A stretch of DNA of 64,000 bases from assembly GCA_026122225.1 (NCBI GenBank), contig JANEZZ010002198.1:620001-684000 (forward strand), in the 5' to 3' direction. The notes beneath the pieces were generated by a model. It made no database searches. It had not been told where the DNA came from and worked only from the letters and a program-made list of their open reading frames with translations. A program made the position numbers and the translations under genes. Of this stretch, positions 10,651 through 21,304 are shown piece after piece. The stretch is from Heloderma charlesbogerti. Lineage: Eukaryota > Chordata > Lepidosauria > Squamata > Helodermatidae. Each line of letters opens with the position of its first letter. The stretch's first letter is position 1.

Positions 10651-12359
10651 TCATCCTATTTCATAATAAAAACAATATAAAAATAAATACATACATAAAA
10701 TAACTGTTTAACTTCTATTGGGCAGCTACAGCCACTGCTGCCTGCACAGATGTGCATAGTTACTTTAAATGTGATGGTGTGAACCATGTGTGCTCTTAAC
10801 CTGTAATGTGCAAAGTGGCCATTTAATCTGCTATTAGTTTGAATCTGACTTGTCCTCAAGAGCTAGCTCAGAGTCACTTGTTATGGCAGAACAGCTTCAG
10901 ATTTGTGTTTTAAATAAAAGCCACCAGTTCACACATGAGCAGCCTGTTTACAAGGGCAGTGTGCCATTAGAGCCACAAATTCACCCAAGGGGTATATACG
11001 GTTCCTAGTGCTACCGAGCAAAATATATTGTGCAGCTATTCTGACTTTTCCTCCTTAACATATTTTTTTGTGGAAAGAGAAAAAAAATGGAAGAAGTGGT
11101 GGGAAAACACAGCTGGTCTGTGTGTGTGTGTGTTACAAATGAAAGCTATTGTCGTTTGGATCCCTTGCAAAATTCTGTGAATGAGGTAGGACAATTGCAC
11201 AATAAAAGCCTGGTCTAGAAGCACTCAGGATCACAGATGTTCTTCCGTGAAATTAAAACATCACAATACAGCCTCACTTAAGGAAACCATTCACTTTCAG
11301 TCTCATTTTCCCACCTTTAAAATGGGCATAGATTTATTTCACATGATTGTTATGGAAACAATCTATGAGTTAAGGATTGTTAAAATTTGTTGTGCGTTAG
11401 GCCTATATAAATGAAAATTATCATCACCATCAAACATGGAAGTAGGTTTGTTTTTTTTTTTGAACAACATACCTCCATGAAACACATTTCTTTTTCTACA
11501 GGGAAATCTAATTTCCTTTAAGGTGCCTCCTAAGCAATATAATATGTGACTAAATACTACTGAAACAGGATCCAGCGGAACAACTCTATTTGCTCTAATG
11601 GTGTGTATATAAACCTCTCCCCTTTCTGCTAATAAAGTAAACAGAAAGTTGGATCATACATTGTGACCCTTTCCCAACCTGCATGAAATGGATAGGGAGC
11701 GGTGAGGAGTATTAGAGATAATCAAGATGCACTCTGGTTGACTTAGGTAAATAATCAAGTACTTCCAAATGCAAAGAATGTTTCAGGTGCAAAGGAGAAG
11801 ATAGAAGCTGAGCATCAGGTGGGTTTAACACCCTATCCAGACAGTGACAGTAGTGACACATAGTGGTGATAACTGGTGTTGCTGAGCTCTAGGGAAGTCC
11901 CTCTTGGCAAACACCACCGTGATGAGTAAACGAAAGGAAATAAGCAGGAGAGGAAAGGAAGCAATATGTCTTCTCCTCTGGGAAGACATTGCCAATAAAT
12001 CCTCTGCTGGGCTTAAATTCTAACTCTTACATTTAATCTTGTGCAAAACTTTAAAGTACCATTTGTGATTTGTTGCTCGTAGACTCTGTTTTCTTGTTCC
12101 AGTTCAGTTCTTTAGAAGCTTTGTAGACCCAGAGAACAACATCTCCATATCCTTGTTAGTGATGTTTGTTGATTTTTTTTACCAGCTAGCAAACTGACAG
12201 ACTTCACACACACAGACCTGATTATTCATCAAAGCTCGTTCTGATCTGCACAACAATTTTAGGTCTATTTCAAAAAGTGCATAGGGGGTATTTCCCTGTT
12301 TTGTGAATAAAGTGCATGAGTATGAAATTGTAACACAAATGGGTATCATCTATTTATAT
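10651..12359. other. No gene or repeat recognised
   Basis: Only a short TG run near 11120 stands out. No exon or known repeat is seen. Confidence 0.4.
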
Positions 12360-12495
12360 CAGCCTTCCCCATCCTGGGGCCCTCCAGATGTTTTGGACTA
12401 CAACTCCCAGCATTCCTGACAATTAGCCATGCTGGCTGGAGCTAATGGGAGCTGAAGTCCAAAACATCTGGAGGGCCCCAGGTTGGGGGAGGCTG
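12360..12495. mobile_element. Short palindromic hAT-type MITE
   Basis: Left arm CAGCCTTCCCCATCCTGGGG then CCTCCAGATGTTTTGGACTA; right arm mirrors it and ends GGTTGGGGGAGGCTG. Same family as 5654-5783. Confidence 0.88.
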
Positions 12496-13080
12496 ATTCA
12501 TATAATAGATTCTATACTAGTACGATTTGCATTCTGCATGCACAATATATTCCTAGATCTCCCTAGGAATTATCTGTCTTTCAATGCAAAAAGATTGTTA
12601 AAGTAAGTGAAGGGGAAATGGCCAATACTGTTCCATTCTATCATATGTGTGGCTTATCCCATTTTCAAACTTGCATTCCTGCCTGCCACTGCAAATCTCT
12701 TTTCCCCCAATCCAAGGCTGTTTTGGAACTCCCACAGCCCAGGATTCAGTCCCATGTGATTGGCTTGCTCTGTGTTGGAGGGCTAGCTGTTATTATAAGC
12801 TAAACACTGTGTTGTGCATTTCAGCTCTTAGCCATAAAGAAATGTAATGTTTTATGAACTGTCTGATCAGGGTTTATTGGACTACAAATTTTGGCTTTCC
12901 AGCTGTTGGGGAAGTCCCTTAGCATTTTGAGATTCCTGTCACTGTTGTTTAAGAGATGTATCTGCATCAAACATTTTACCAGCATGACTTTCTGCACATA
13001 CCTATGCATCAAAGCTACATGATACATCTAGAAGCTACTTAAGTAGAAAAAATGTTACTTGCCGTGCTTAATGACAACTC

Positions 13081-13168
13081 TTGTGTGTGCGCGCGCATGC
13101 ACGTGCATGTGTGTGTCTGGAATGAGGGAGGGAGGGAGGGAGGGAGGGAGGGAAGAAAGAAAGAAAGG
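13081..13168. repeat. TG/CG-alternating tract followed by (GGGA)n
   Basis: An alternating purine-pyrimidine tract with CGCGCGCATGCACGTGCATG precedes about nine GGGA units. The alternating part could adopt Z-DNA. Confidence 0.9.
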
Positions 13169-13981
13169 CAACCATGGTGTAATATCTTATGGAACAATGT
13201 AGTTTACAGCTCTTACTGAAGTCAGTGGCCAAGCTTGTAATCCTAGATAACTTTATGTGGGGCTGCTCTTGAAAAACGTTTGGACACTTCAGTCGACGCA
13301 GAATTTTGTCGCTTATCTATTTCAACTGACTTGAATTGGTATTCTTATATAGTGGCTATCTTAAAACAACTGTATTGATCGCAAACTCATTTCTGGACAA
13401 ACCCAAGGTGCTTGCTTTGCTCTTTAAAGCCCTAAATAAAGTTGGGTATTGATTATCTCAGGGGATATCTTCACCCCACAGCACTGAAGATCTGCTGAAG
13501 GTTCCAACACATATGGAAGACAGACTGACTACCACAAGATGCCTAGTAAACTATTTCACCCATACTGTAGCCTAGTAAACATACTAAACAGTTCCACTCA
13601 GAGTAACATAGGTGGTGCAGTCCTTTAGATTTAGATAATATCCTTCAGTGCCTATCACTGTAGGCAAGATCACAAATATTCAGAACTAAGTACCATTTTG
13701 TTCAATGGGCCTTACATTTTTAGAAGAAGTGCTTAGGACTGCAATATCCAATCAGGAAAACTCTTCATCTGGTGTGCTTTAAAGCAGCTCCTGCTATAGA
13801 CAATTTTGTGTCTCGAGCAAAAGAAGAAGAATGAAAGATGACATACTTCCATTTTTAAAGCTCATTGTAAAAAAAGGGGTGGTGGTGGAAGAAAAAGAAA
13901 TATAGAGATTGGAGACAGGAAAGGTTCCCCTCTATCTGTTTCTCCTGCTAAAGCTGGCAGCTTCTTTATCTGACTATATAT
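13169..13981. other. No gene or repeat recognised with confidence
   Basis: Possible diverged traces of a palindromic MITE (AGTACCATTTTGTTCAATGG, near 13690) occur, but most of the stretch is unassigned. Confidence 0.35.
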
Positions 13982-14110
13982 CAGCCTTCCCCAGCTGCGT
14001 GCTCTCCAAATGTTTTGGACTACAACTCCTATCAACCCCAGCCAGCACTGCCAATGGACAGATATGGGAGTTTTGGTCCAAAACATCTGGAGGGTACCAG
14101 GTTTAGGAAG
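13982..14110. mobile_element. Short palindromic hAT-type MITE
   Basis: CAGCCTTCCCCAGC and ATGTTTTGGACTACAACTCC on the left, GGTCCAAAACATCTGGAGG on the right. Diverged member of the 12360-12495 family. Confidence 0.8.
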
Positions 14111-14771
14111 TGTGCTCTATATGGAAAAAATATCACGAGCAACTCCAGGCACTAGTAGGGAGCCATCCTTTTGTGGCTGCTGTGTCTTACCCTACTCTGC
14201 TAATGCACAGAACCAGTGATATGTGAATCTGCTGTACAGACATGCTGTTAGGCTGGGATGACAATAAATACTTAATGCTAGGAACAATGAGGCAATGCAA
14301 CCATTTGCCCAGGAAGGTTGTGAAATTTCTCTGGAGGCTTTTAAGGAAAGGGCTGGATAAACACCTGTCAGGGGTGGTTTAGTTAAGGAGAAGCTGTTAC
14401 AACGTAGGGGAAGGAAATGGGGCTTGAGAGCTCTGGAGAATGATTTAACTATTTATTTTCAATGCATAACACATTTTTGAATGATTAAGGAAGAACACAA
14501 GCATTTTTAATGCTGTCCTTTCTACACTATGGCCTTCTTGCACTGCTGAGACATTGCTCTTCCACAATAAGAGGGTAGTGGAATTAAAATTATGGTACCA
14601 CACAGCACTTAATATAGTGCTACATTTCCCCAAGAAATCCTGCAGTGCCTCCCTACCCCATAGGGAAGATCATAAATATTCTTCGTTCAGTGGTACTTAG
14701 TTTTTCTTAACACATGTGCTTAAGATTACAATTTCCAATCACGAAAGGCCTTCTTTTGGTGAGGTTTAAAG

Positions 14772-17478
14772 TAGGACTGTGCATGGACCCCCCACTTTGC
14801 TTCGGATGCCCCTTCAGACCCCGTCTGCTTTGCTTTGGATCCAAATCTGAAGCGAAATTCAGATATCTGAATCATTCTGATATTATATTTTCCCATTGAC
14901 TTGCATTGGAAAATAGAAACGGCCATAGTTTTTCAGTTTTCATGATAAATACATGACATTTGGGGACCTCTCAGCCTTCATGGAGGGGATTCCACCTGAC
15001 AAATTTCAGACAGTTTGGCCCAGTAGTTTTTGTGCTAGGCACAGATAAAATGTGATTTTCTCAGAAACTCAAACCAAAGGCACATAAAGCGATAATCAGA
15101 GAAGTTAGGTGTTTAAGCGGTGGTTAGGAGGAGGTCACTAACCCTAATCCCTGCTGTGGGATTCTTTGAAGTGCAATACCCCTCTCCTCTTTCCCATTCA
15201 GCTTCACAGTGGAAGACCTCAGGCTGTCTTGGCTGAATTTGGAATGCACATTACTTGGGAAAACAGGCTGGAGTAGTTTTTGTCCCTTTTTTTTTAGCAC
15301 ACCCAAAATGAATATTTTATTTTTATTTTATATTTTAATAAAAAAAATTAGCCACACCACACCTACCAAATTTCAGACAGTTTTTAATTTTAAAAAATGG
15401 TGCAAGTGAATTGAAGGAATTGATAGTGTCGCAAAGTGCACATCATTATCCAGTTTATATTTATATATGCAGTTGGTGATCTGGTTGGGCACTGGAAACC
15501 TCCACCTGGTGGACCCCATCCCATCTCCTCCATGGTGGCCTGCCTAAGCCTCTTGGGGGTGAGAGACGGAGAGCTTGCAGAAGTTCCAGCACTACCAGCC
15601 TTCTGTCTCCCCATGCTGCCTGCCTGCTGCGATGTGGGGGCCTCTTCCCTGAGCAAGACCGATTGGTGCTGCCTCCTTAAGTGCAAGAGCAGGCTGCTGG
15701 TCGTGTAGTGCCCTGGCTGTTTCCCCCTGCTCCGAGATGCCTTGGAGTGACTGCAGATGGCAGTGTTGGGATCTGCTCACACCTCAAAGTGGTCCCAAAC
15801 GATGCTGCCCTGACATGTCTGTGGAGACAGAGACTGCCTGCCTTGAGTCTCGGGGTTCACCGCACAAGCAGGAGGAATAATGGAAGAGGGGTCAGGTGCT
15901 GGAGGTTGAGCCTCTGCCTGCTGCTTGTCTACCACACCCTGGAGGATCTCCTCCTCTTGACCCGCCACCCGCCGCCAGACACCTCTGACGTAATATCCAT
16001 CAGTGGGTTCCCCTCTTCCACTGCAGAAGGAGATGGTGCTCCTTTGCCAAAAGTGCTACTGCTGCGGCCTGCACCAGCCTCCTCAAACAGTGACTTCCGG
16101 GCACTGCAACTTGCCTTTGCACTCTGCTACCCTACTACAAGAGGATGCACTATCCGGACTGGAGGAGAGTCAGCTTGCCTACCAGTGCTGCTAGTCCCAG
16201 CAGCACCTCGCCCACCTCTCTGCCCCTGCCAACAAGACCCCAAATTTGCCTCATATTGGGCTTGCTTGCTTTGCCACACAGTGCAGTATTATATTATTTA
16301 AATAATAGATGTTAATGTGTGTGTAGTGCTTTGCCCACTGTTTTTTGAAATGTGGACTGTGTAGTGCTTTGCCACACACTGTTTGCTTGTCCACACCACT
16401 AGTGTGTGCATGCACAGACAGAGAGAGAGAGAGACAAGAGCAAAAGAAAAGCAAACAGTGAACTAGCTACAAGCAAAGGGGGAGGGCTATCTATAATCCT
16501 AACAGAAGATAAAAGGGTTTTTATTTTTATTTGTTTAGGGAAAAGAGATAAAAAAATGGGCAGGGAAGGAATACAGGAATTGAGAAAAGCGGGGCTGGTG
16601 GTGGAGGGGAGCCAAGAAGGACAGGAGATCTGTCTGTCTGTCTGTCTGTCTATCTATCATCTCCACATACACTAGACAAAATGAAAGATGAAAGTAAGAG
16701 CAAACTAATGGTTGAGAGAGAATTGAGAAGGGGGGAGCTAAAGAACGAAACAAGGCAACTAAAGTAAAATTTTCTGTTTTTTTAACTGAACAAACAAGAA
16801 GAATGAAAGGTAAAACCTTTTGGAGAAGGGTGGGGAAGACAAAGAACCAGAGAGGAAACTCAAACTAAGTACTAAATGTTTTGTTTTTTAAATAAAGAAT
16901 CTACAAATGAAAGAAAGGGAATAGTTGAATTGGGATTGGGAATAAAGAAGAAACACAAAGCTGCACACACACAGCACATATACTGTAGATCTCTCTCTAA
17001 CAACAGACAGAACCACCACCTAACCAGCTCATGCTCTGTTACACAATGAAACAAAAAAAACTATGTAAGGCTGATCTCTCCACTCCAGTATCCCCCCGCC
17101 CCCCCCATCTGCCACTGTCACTGATTGGACACTGCTGGGTTACGCTCAGCCATAATTTGGCACCTAGAGTTGCCATTTGCCAAAGCTCACTCCTGCCTCC
17201 TCTTCCTCCTCTCCCATTTCCCCTTCCCTCCTCCTCCTATCACCGCCCCTGATCTTTCTCAAGTTGATACATTTGGAGCCAGGCTGTCTGGGCTGCTCAG
17301 AAGGCATCAGAATAGCTACGAATCTCCGAGGCAGACTGAGGCGCCTCAGCAATGAGCTGCTCTACTTTGGGGCAACTCAGTGCTGTTCTGATCCACTTCG
17401 GATCACACCAAGGCACCTCCAAAGCAGCCCACTTCGCTTTGTTATTCGTGATTCAGTGTGAAGTGGTGCACAGCCCTA
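14772..17478 (-). mobile_element. 2.7-kb hAT-like DNA transposon with BED-finger remnant
   Basis: The ends are inverted (TAGGACTGTGCA at the left, TGCACAGCCCTA at the right). They are flanked by TTTAAAG at 14765-14771 and again at 17479-17485, extending to eight bases (TTTAAAGT) if the first T of the element is counted. This fits the 8-bp duplication of the hAT superfamily. The minus strand carries a degraded BED zinc finger near 15650-15800. No catalytic transposase core was recognised, so the copy is non-autonomous or heavily eroded. A (CTGT)n run lies inside at about 16630, and a GA run at about 16419. Confidence 0.72.
15640..15968 (-). pseudogene. Broken BED zinc-finger region of a hAT transposase
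   Basis: BED fingers are DNA-binding domains found at the N-terminus of hAT transposases and some host proteins. The minus strand reads an acidic leader (GQEEEIL), then GSIVWDHFEV, a TGA stop, then ADPNTAICSHS and, about 20 residues on, TTSSLLLHLRRQH. That is the expected order: aromatic pair W/F, first metal-ligand pair, then the SSLLxHLxxxH helix with the histidine pair. It is inactive: a stop interrupts the domain right after FEV, and the second cysteine of the CxxC pair is serine. The frame is otherwise open on both sides of the stop, so decay is limited. It lies inside the element 14772-17478, which explains its origin. Confidence 0.7.
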
Positions 17479-17485
17479 TTTAAAG

Positions 17486-18027
17486 TAGCTTCTACTTCAC
17501 CTGGCCACTGTGTTATTGTAATTAGTCCTTTAATTAGTCATTTTGTGTTTCCTAGTAGCACAAAAACCCTTTTAGCACAGAACCCTTTAACTATTAATTG
17601 TCTCTTTGCAACCAGAGTAATTGCTCATTCACTATTTTATTTTTATTTTTATTAATGCAATTGCACTTCAACCAAAACAAAAGAAAAAATGAAACATTGC
17701 TGTATCTGCAAAGTGGAAAGATGTAATTAAAAGACCAGTGTCAAACCATGAAGAAAATGCAGGCAAACAATGCGAAACCAGCCACATCACCAACTGCCTC
17801 ATGGACCACTCCTTCCACCTTGTGCATTAGTAGTACTTTGCCAGTCCACACAAGACAGGCTAGTGCTGCCATTCTACTCTAGGCCAGAATAATCACCTCA
17901 AATCATGTCTTTAAAGAATGGGAGGGCATCAACGAAAACACAGGAATGCAATGGTTTGATAGTCACATCATCTGGATCCACCATAATAACTAATGTCATG
18001 GGGAGGGGGGTTGGCTAATGTGGAAGC
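17486..18027. other. No gene or repeat recognised
   Basis: AT-rich sequence after the hAT-like element. No exon or known repeat is seen. Confidence 0.35.
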
Positions 18028-18184
18028 TATTATTTATCTATTTCATTTATATCCCACCTTTCTTCCATTGTGGAACTCAAGGTGGCTACATCTGGTTCCC
18101 AGGTGGCCTCCCTCTAAGCACTGACAAGACCCAGACCTGCTTAGCTTCAGCAAGGTAGCTGTCTCATGTGCCTTCAGACCATGC
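18028..18184 (-). repeat. SINE fragment with shared tail
   Basis: Tail (TTATATCCCACCTTTCTTCC) and a body with CAGGTGGCCTCC and GACCCAGACCTGCTTAGC. The body differs from that of the 659-903 SINE, so it is a second SINE family using a similar tail. Confidence 0.65.
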
Positions 18185-18429
18185 CATAACTAAGCTAGCA
18201 TAGTTAATATTTGTTTTGTTAGGTAAAATACAGTAGCGCCAGTCCAGAAAACCAGGAATGTTCCAGAAGGCTTCTTGTCCACCACTGCTATATTCCCAGT
18301 TGGTATAGAAAAAAAATGATCAGAGAAGTAAAAGTCTTTCATTGTTCCAGCTTTTGGGCAGAACAATAGCTGCAAGGCCGGACCAAAATATGTTGCTGTC
18401 TAAGGTGTCCACACCCGCCTTCCCTGTCA

Positions 18430-18790
18430 ATAGAATGACCGTGAGTGACTTTACAAACGGCAGCCCTCTCTTTGAAGTCATCTTCTATTTGAAGGACTGT
18501 CCAGACTTGGTTTAAAAATAAAGAACCATAAGAAGGAAATGTAGGGGTCTGGGAAATGGCCCATCCAGAGTGAGTACCTGGGCAACAGACTGGACAGGTA
18601 CATAGGAAACCTAGGCATAGTCTTCCCCACCATGGTGAGATGCATTGTATTTCTATTCAAATCATAGTAATTGTTTACAAATTTGCATCTATATGTATAA
18701 ATTAGCATGTGTAAATTTTATGCAAATCCACACCTTCTCCTCCCCCCCCCTTTTGGTGATACATTTTCCTTTTTTCAGACAATGTGTAAG
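18430..18790 (+). repeat. Unidentified interspersed repeat, copy 1
   Basis: Shares about 330 bp of diverged but collinear sequence with 57030-57370. Common blocks include GGCTGTCCAG-like sequence followed by TTGGTTTAAAAAT, then AGAACCAT, GAGTACCTGGGCAACAGACT, and AGTCTTCCCCAC. I do not know the family. Confidence 0.6.
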
Positions 18791-19710
18791 CCGCTACCCT
18801 ACAAGTCAGTACATAGTGCCCAAGGTCAAGTTCTTCTGGCATCTGAGACATAAAATCCCACTAGTGCCTCTTCCCTTCCCTGCCAGAAACAATACAATAA
18901 AAAGATACACAACCTGATGTACAAAATCAGCTGGCTGAAGCAGCCGCCTCACTGCCTAATGGTAGGGCCGGCTCTGCTAATGGTAGGGCTGGCCCTGAAA
19001 TTCCTAGCTTTGTGTCAGAGACTATAAAACACATGCTTCTCATTATTCTTTAATATAGATGTTGGTGGCAGAAAAAGTAGGAAAAAAGAAAAATATTTAT
19101 TTTTCCAAATTATTTTAAAAATTAAAATAATTGGTACAAGGTGCTTATTAAGAACGACACTTATTTTCAAAGTACTTAAAATGACAATCCATACTTGTGT
19201 TTTGAGGCATTGGGCCATGTCTAATGGCTGAAAAAGACATAGTCATAGTGTAGTCATGCCACGTACTAAACCGCTAGCATCCTGAGGGAGTATGCATTTC
19301 TATGTCTACTGTTAGTATGAGACTGGACACTCTACTGATGGCTTCTATTTCCAGGTTGTTGCTCATCTTTTCTTGATTGAGCTTAATAAATCAGTATACT
19401 TGGAGTCAGCCATAGTCAGCTTCAAAGCATGCAACTTGATTCTATTCTTTAGCATAGATCACTATCCCAAATAGCTGTCCCATTTTGAAAACACTTAACT
19501 TTTCTTCTCCTCTCCAGCATTTAACTTTTAAAATGAAATATATACAATGGGGGTAATTTTCTTTAATAGAATAACTTCAGCGTGGGTGTCAAAGGTGCCC
19601 AGTTAGAATGAGGGAAGTCATAGACCTATTTCAGATATTTGCCCAGCTAACCAATGGAACAGTGGGTCAGTGTGCTTCGCCCGTTTATCATGTATTGTCT
19701 CCTCTTAACC
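18791..19710. other. No gene or repeat recognised
   Basis: AT-rich. No recognised exon or repeat. Confidence 0.35.
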
Positions 19711-19711
19711 A

Positions 19712-20310
19712 TTAATTAATTAATTTATTTACTTGATTTGATTTGCGCCCCGCCTTTCTACCATGAAAAATGGCCCTCAAGGTGGCTTACAATCACAAAT
19801 AAAATTTGATTAAAACAATAATAAAACAAATTCATTAAAAGACAATTAAAATTTAAAAGACAACAGTAACAGAATAAAAACAGCACCTAACAGACACATA
19901 CCAAACACCTGCCTGAATAGAAAGGCCCTGGCCTGCTGGTGGAAGGACAGCAGAGAGGGAGCCAACCTAGCCTTCCTCAGCAGAGAGTTCTTCAGCCTGG
20001 GAGCAGCCACCAAGAAGGCCCTCTCTTGCATCACCACCAAATGCTCCTCTAAAGGTGCTGATATTGAAAGAAGGGTGTCTCCCAGAGAACTTAAGAACTG
20101 GGCAGGCTCATATAGGAGAAGGCAGTAGCCTGGTCCCAAGCCATATAGGGCTTTATAGATCATAACTAGTACTTTGAATTCTGCCCAGAAACAGACCAAC
20201 AGCCAGTGAAGCTGCTGTAACAACAGCATCACATGCTCCCTGTAACAAGCCCTGGTCAACACTCCGGCCACAGCATTCTAGAGCAGCTGAAGTTTCTGAA
20301 GAGTTTTCAA
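19712..20310 (-). mobile_element. L2-like LINE fragment with reverse-transcriptase C-terminus
   Basis: The minus strand encodes QLHWLLVCFWAEFKVLVMIY and later LVAAPRLKNSLLRK, the typical C-terminal blocks of an L2-like reverse transcriptase, in one open frame at 19846-20271. The AT-rich 3' tail lies at 19712-19740. The LINE is cut by the hAT-type element at 20311-20886; a little LINE-like sequence may continue to about 20925. Confidence 0.75.
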
Positions 20311-20886
20311 TAGGGATGTACGAAAAAATTACCTGGTTTCTTCCAGGAACATCCACGGTGGGGGGGAGGCGCTCCGTCCCTCCCCCAAAATTCTCCGATT
20401 TATCTTATGTACATATTTACATAGGCTAGAACAGCGAAAAATAAGGGAATGCAAATAGCGTCCACTACGCTATTTGCATTCCCCCCTTTTTTTGCCGTTT
20501 TATCTTATGTAAATATTTACGTAAGATAAATCGGTGAAAAATAGGGAACACAAATGGCGGTCGCCGTAGCTGCTGCCATTTGCGTACACTTGTGTGTTTT
20601 TTGAGGTTAGCCGTGATAGGCTACGTAAATTCTTACGTAGCCTATCATGGCTGTCTGGCTGGATGCAAATGGTGGCCGTTATGGCAGCCGCCATTTGCGT
20701 CCACACCAGGCCGTCCATGGCCAGAAATCAGGCTGCGGATGGCCCTGGCTGGCTGCTCCACAGCCTGGCCACAGAGCGGAGCTGGCCATCGAGGATTCTG
20801 GGGGGGAGGACCAGATCGCCTCCCCCCATGTCTAGGATTCCTGGGAGAGGGACGGAGCAAAGGTAAGTGAGTTTCATACATCCCTA
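20311..20886. mobile_element. hAT-type hairpin element, copy A (576 bp)
   Basis: Starts TAGGGATGTACGAAA and ends TTTCATACATCCCTA, forming inverted ends. Inside are at least three hairpins (about 20403-20430, 20503-20534, 20614-20653, the last built on TGATAGGCTACGTAA) and two palindromic ATGGCGGC/GCCGCCAT-like pairs (20552-20588, 20668-20702). A perfect 5' splice-site match (AAGGTAAGTG) sits near the right end and faces outward; the left end has a weaker mirror (CAGGTAATT). The expected 8-bp duplication is not visible here. It interrupts an L2-like LINE. No transposase. Confidence 0.8.
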
Positions 20887-20924
20887 GTTGCACGGATACC
20901 ATTGACTTGCAGACCATTCTTTTT

Positions 20925-21304
20925 TTTTACTTTCTGGAATTTACACAAATTTAGTTATAGAAAAATATGCAAAATAAAAACATACCAGCAGAAAATCTGC
21001 ATTTCCACCATAGGCCAAAGCATGAAAACACACATTTTGGGGGGTTTGTGCATTTTGGGGGGTTTGTGCATTTTGGGGGATTTGCACATTTTTTCAAGTG
21101 TGAATGTGCACAAAATGCAAATTTGTGCAAATGCTAATTTGTGCAAATTTGGGAAATTGGAAAAAATATTCTGCCAATGAGCAGACAATGGAATGAAAGG
21201 CACCTCACCATCTGCAAAATGCAGATGAAACAGATTTTACAAAAGATGGAATCCAAGGACATTTTGACATGCTAGGGCAGTTATAGACTTGGGTGTGTTA
21301 GGGC
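20925..21304. repeat. AT-rich repeat with three 18-bp tandem units
   Basis: The units at 21033-21050, 21051-21068 and 21069-21086 read CATTTTGGGGGGTTTGTG or close. Flanking sequence is rich in TTTGTGCAAA-type motifs. The family is unknown; texture resembles the body of 37053-37401. Confidence 0.6.

Noticed and set aside
15681..16301. Plus-strand 206-residue frame
   Set aside because: It is opposite the BED-finger remnant, which has recognisable motifs on the minus strand.
20580..20917. Frames beginning with repeated MAAA/AAICV peptides in the hairpin elements (also 50501-51118, 53066-53990)
   Set aside because: They come from reading the ATGGCGGC/GCCGCCAT palindromes on both strands; the same peptides appear forward and reverse and no domain is visible. 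I treat them as non-coding unless transcripts are shown.
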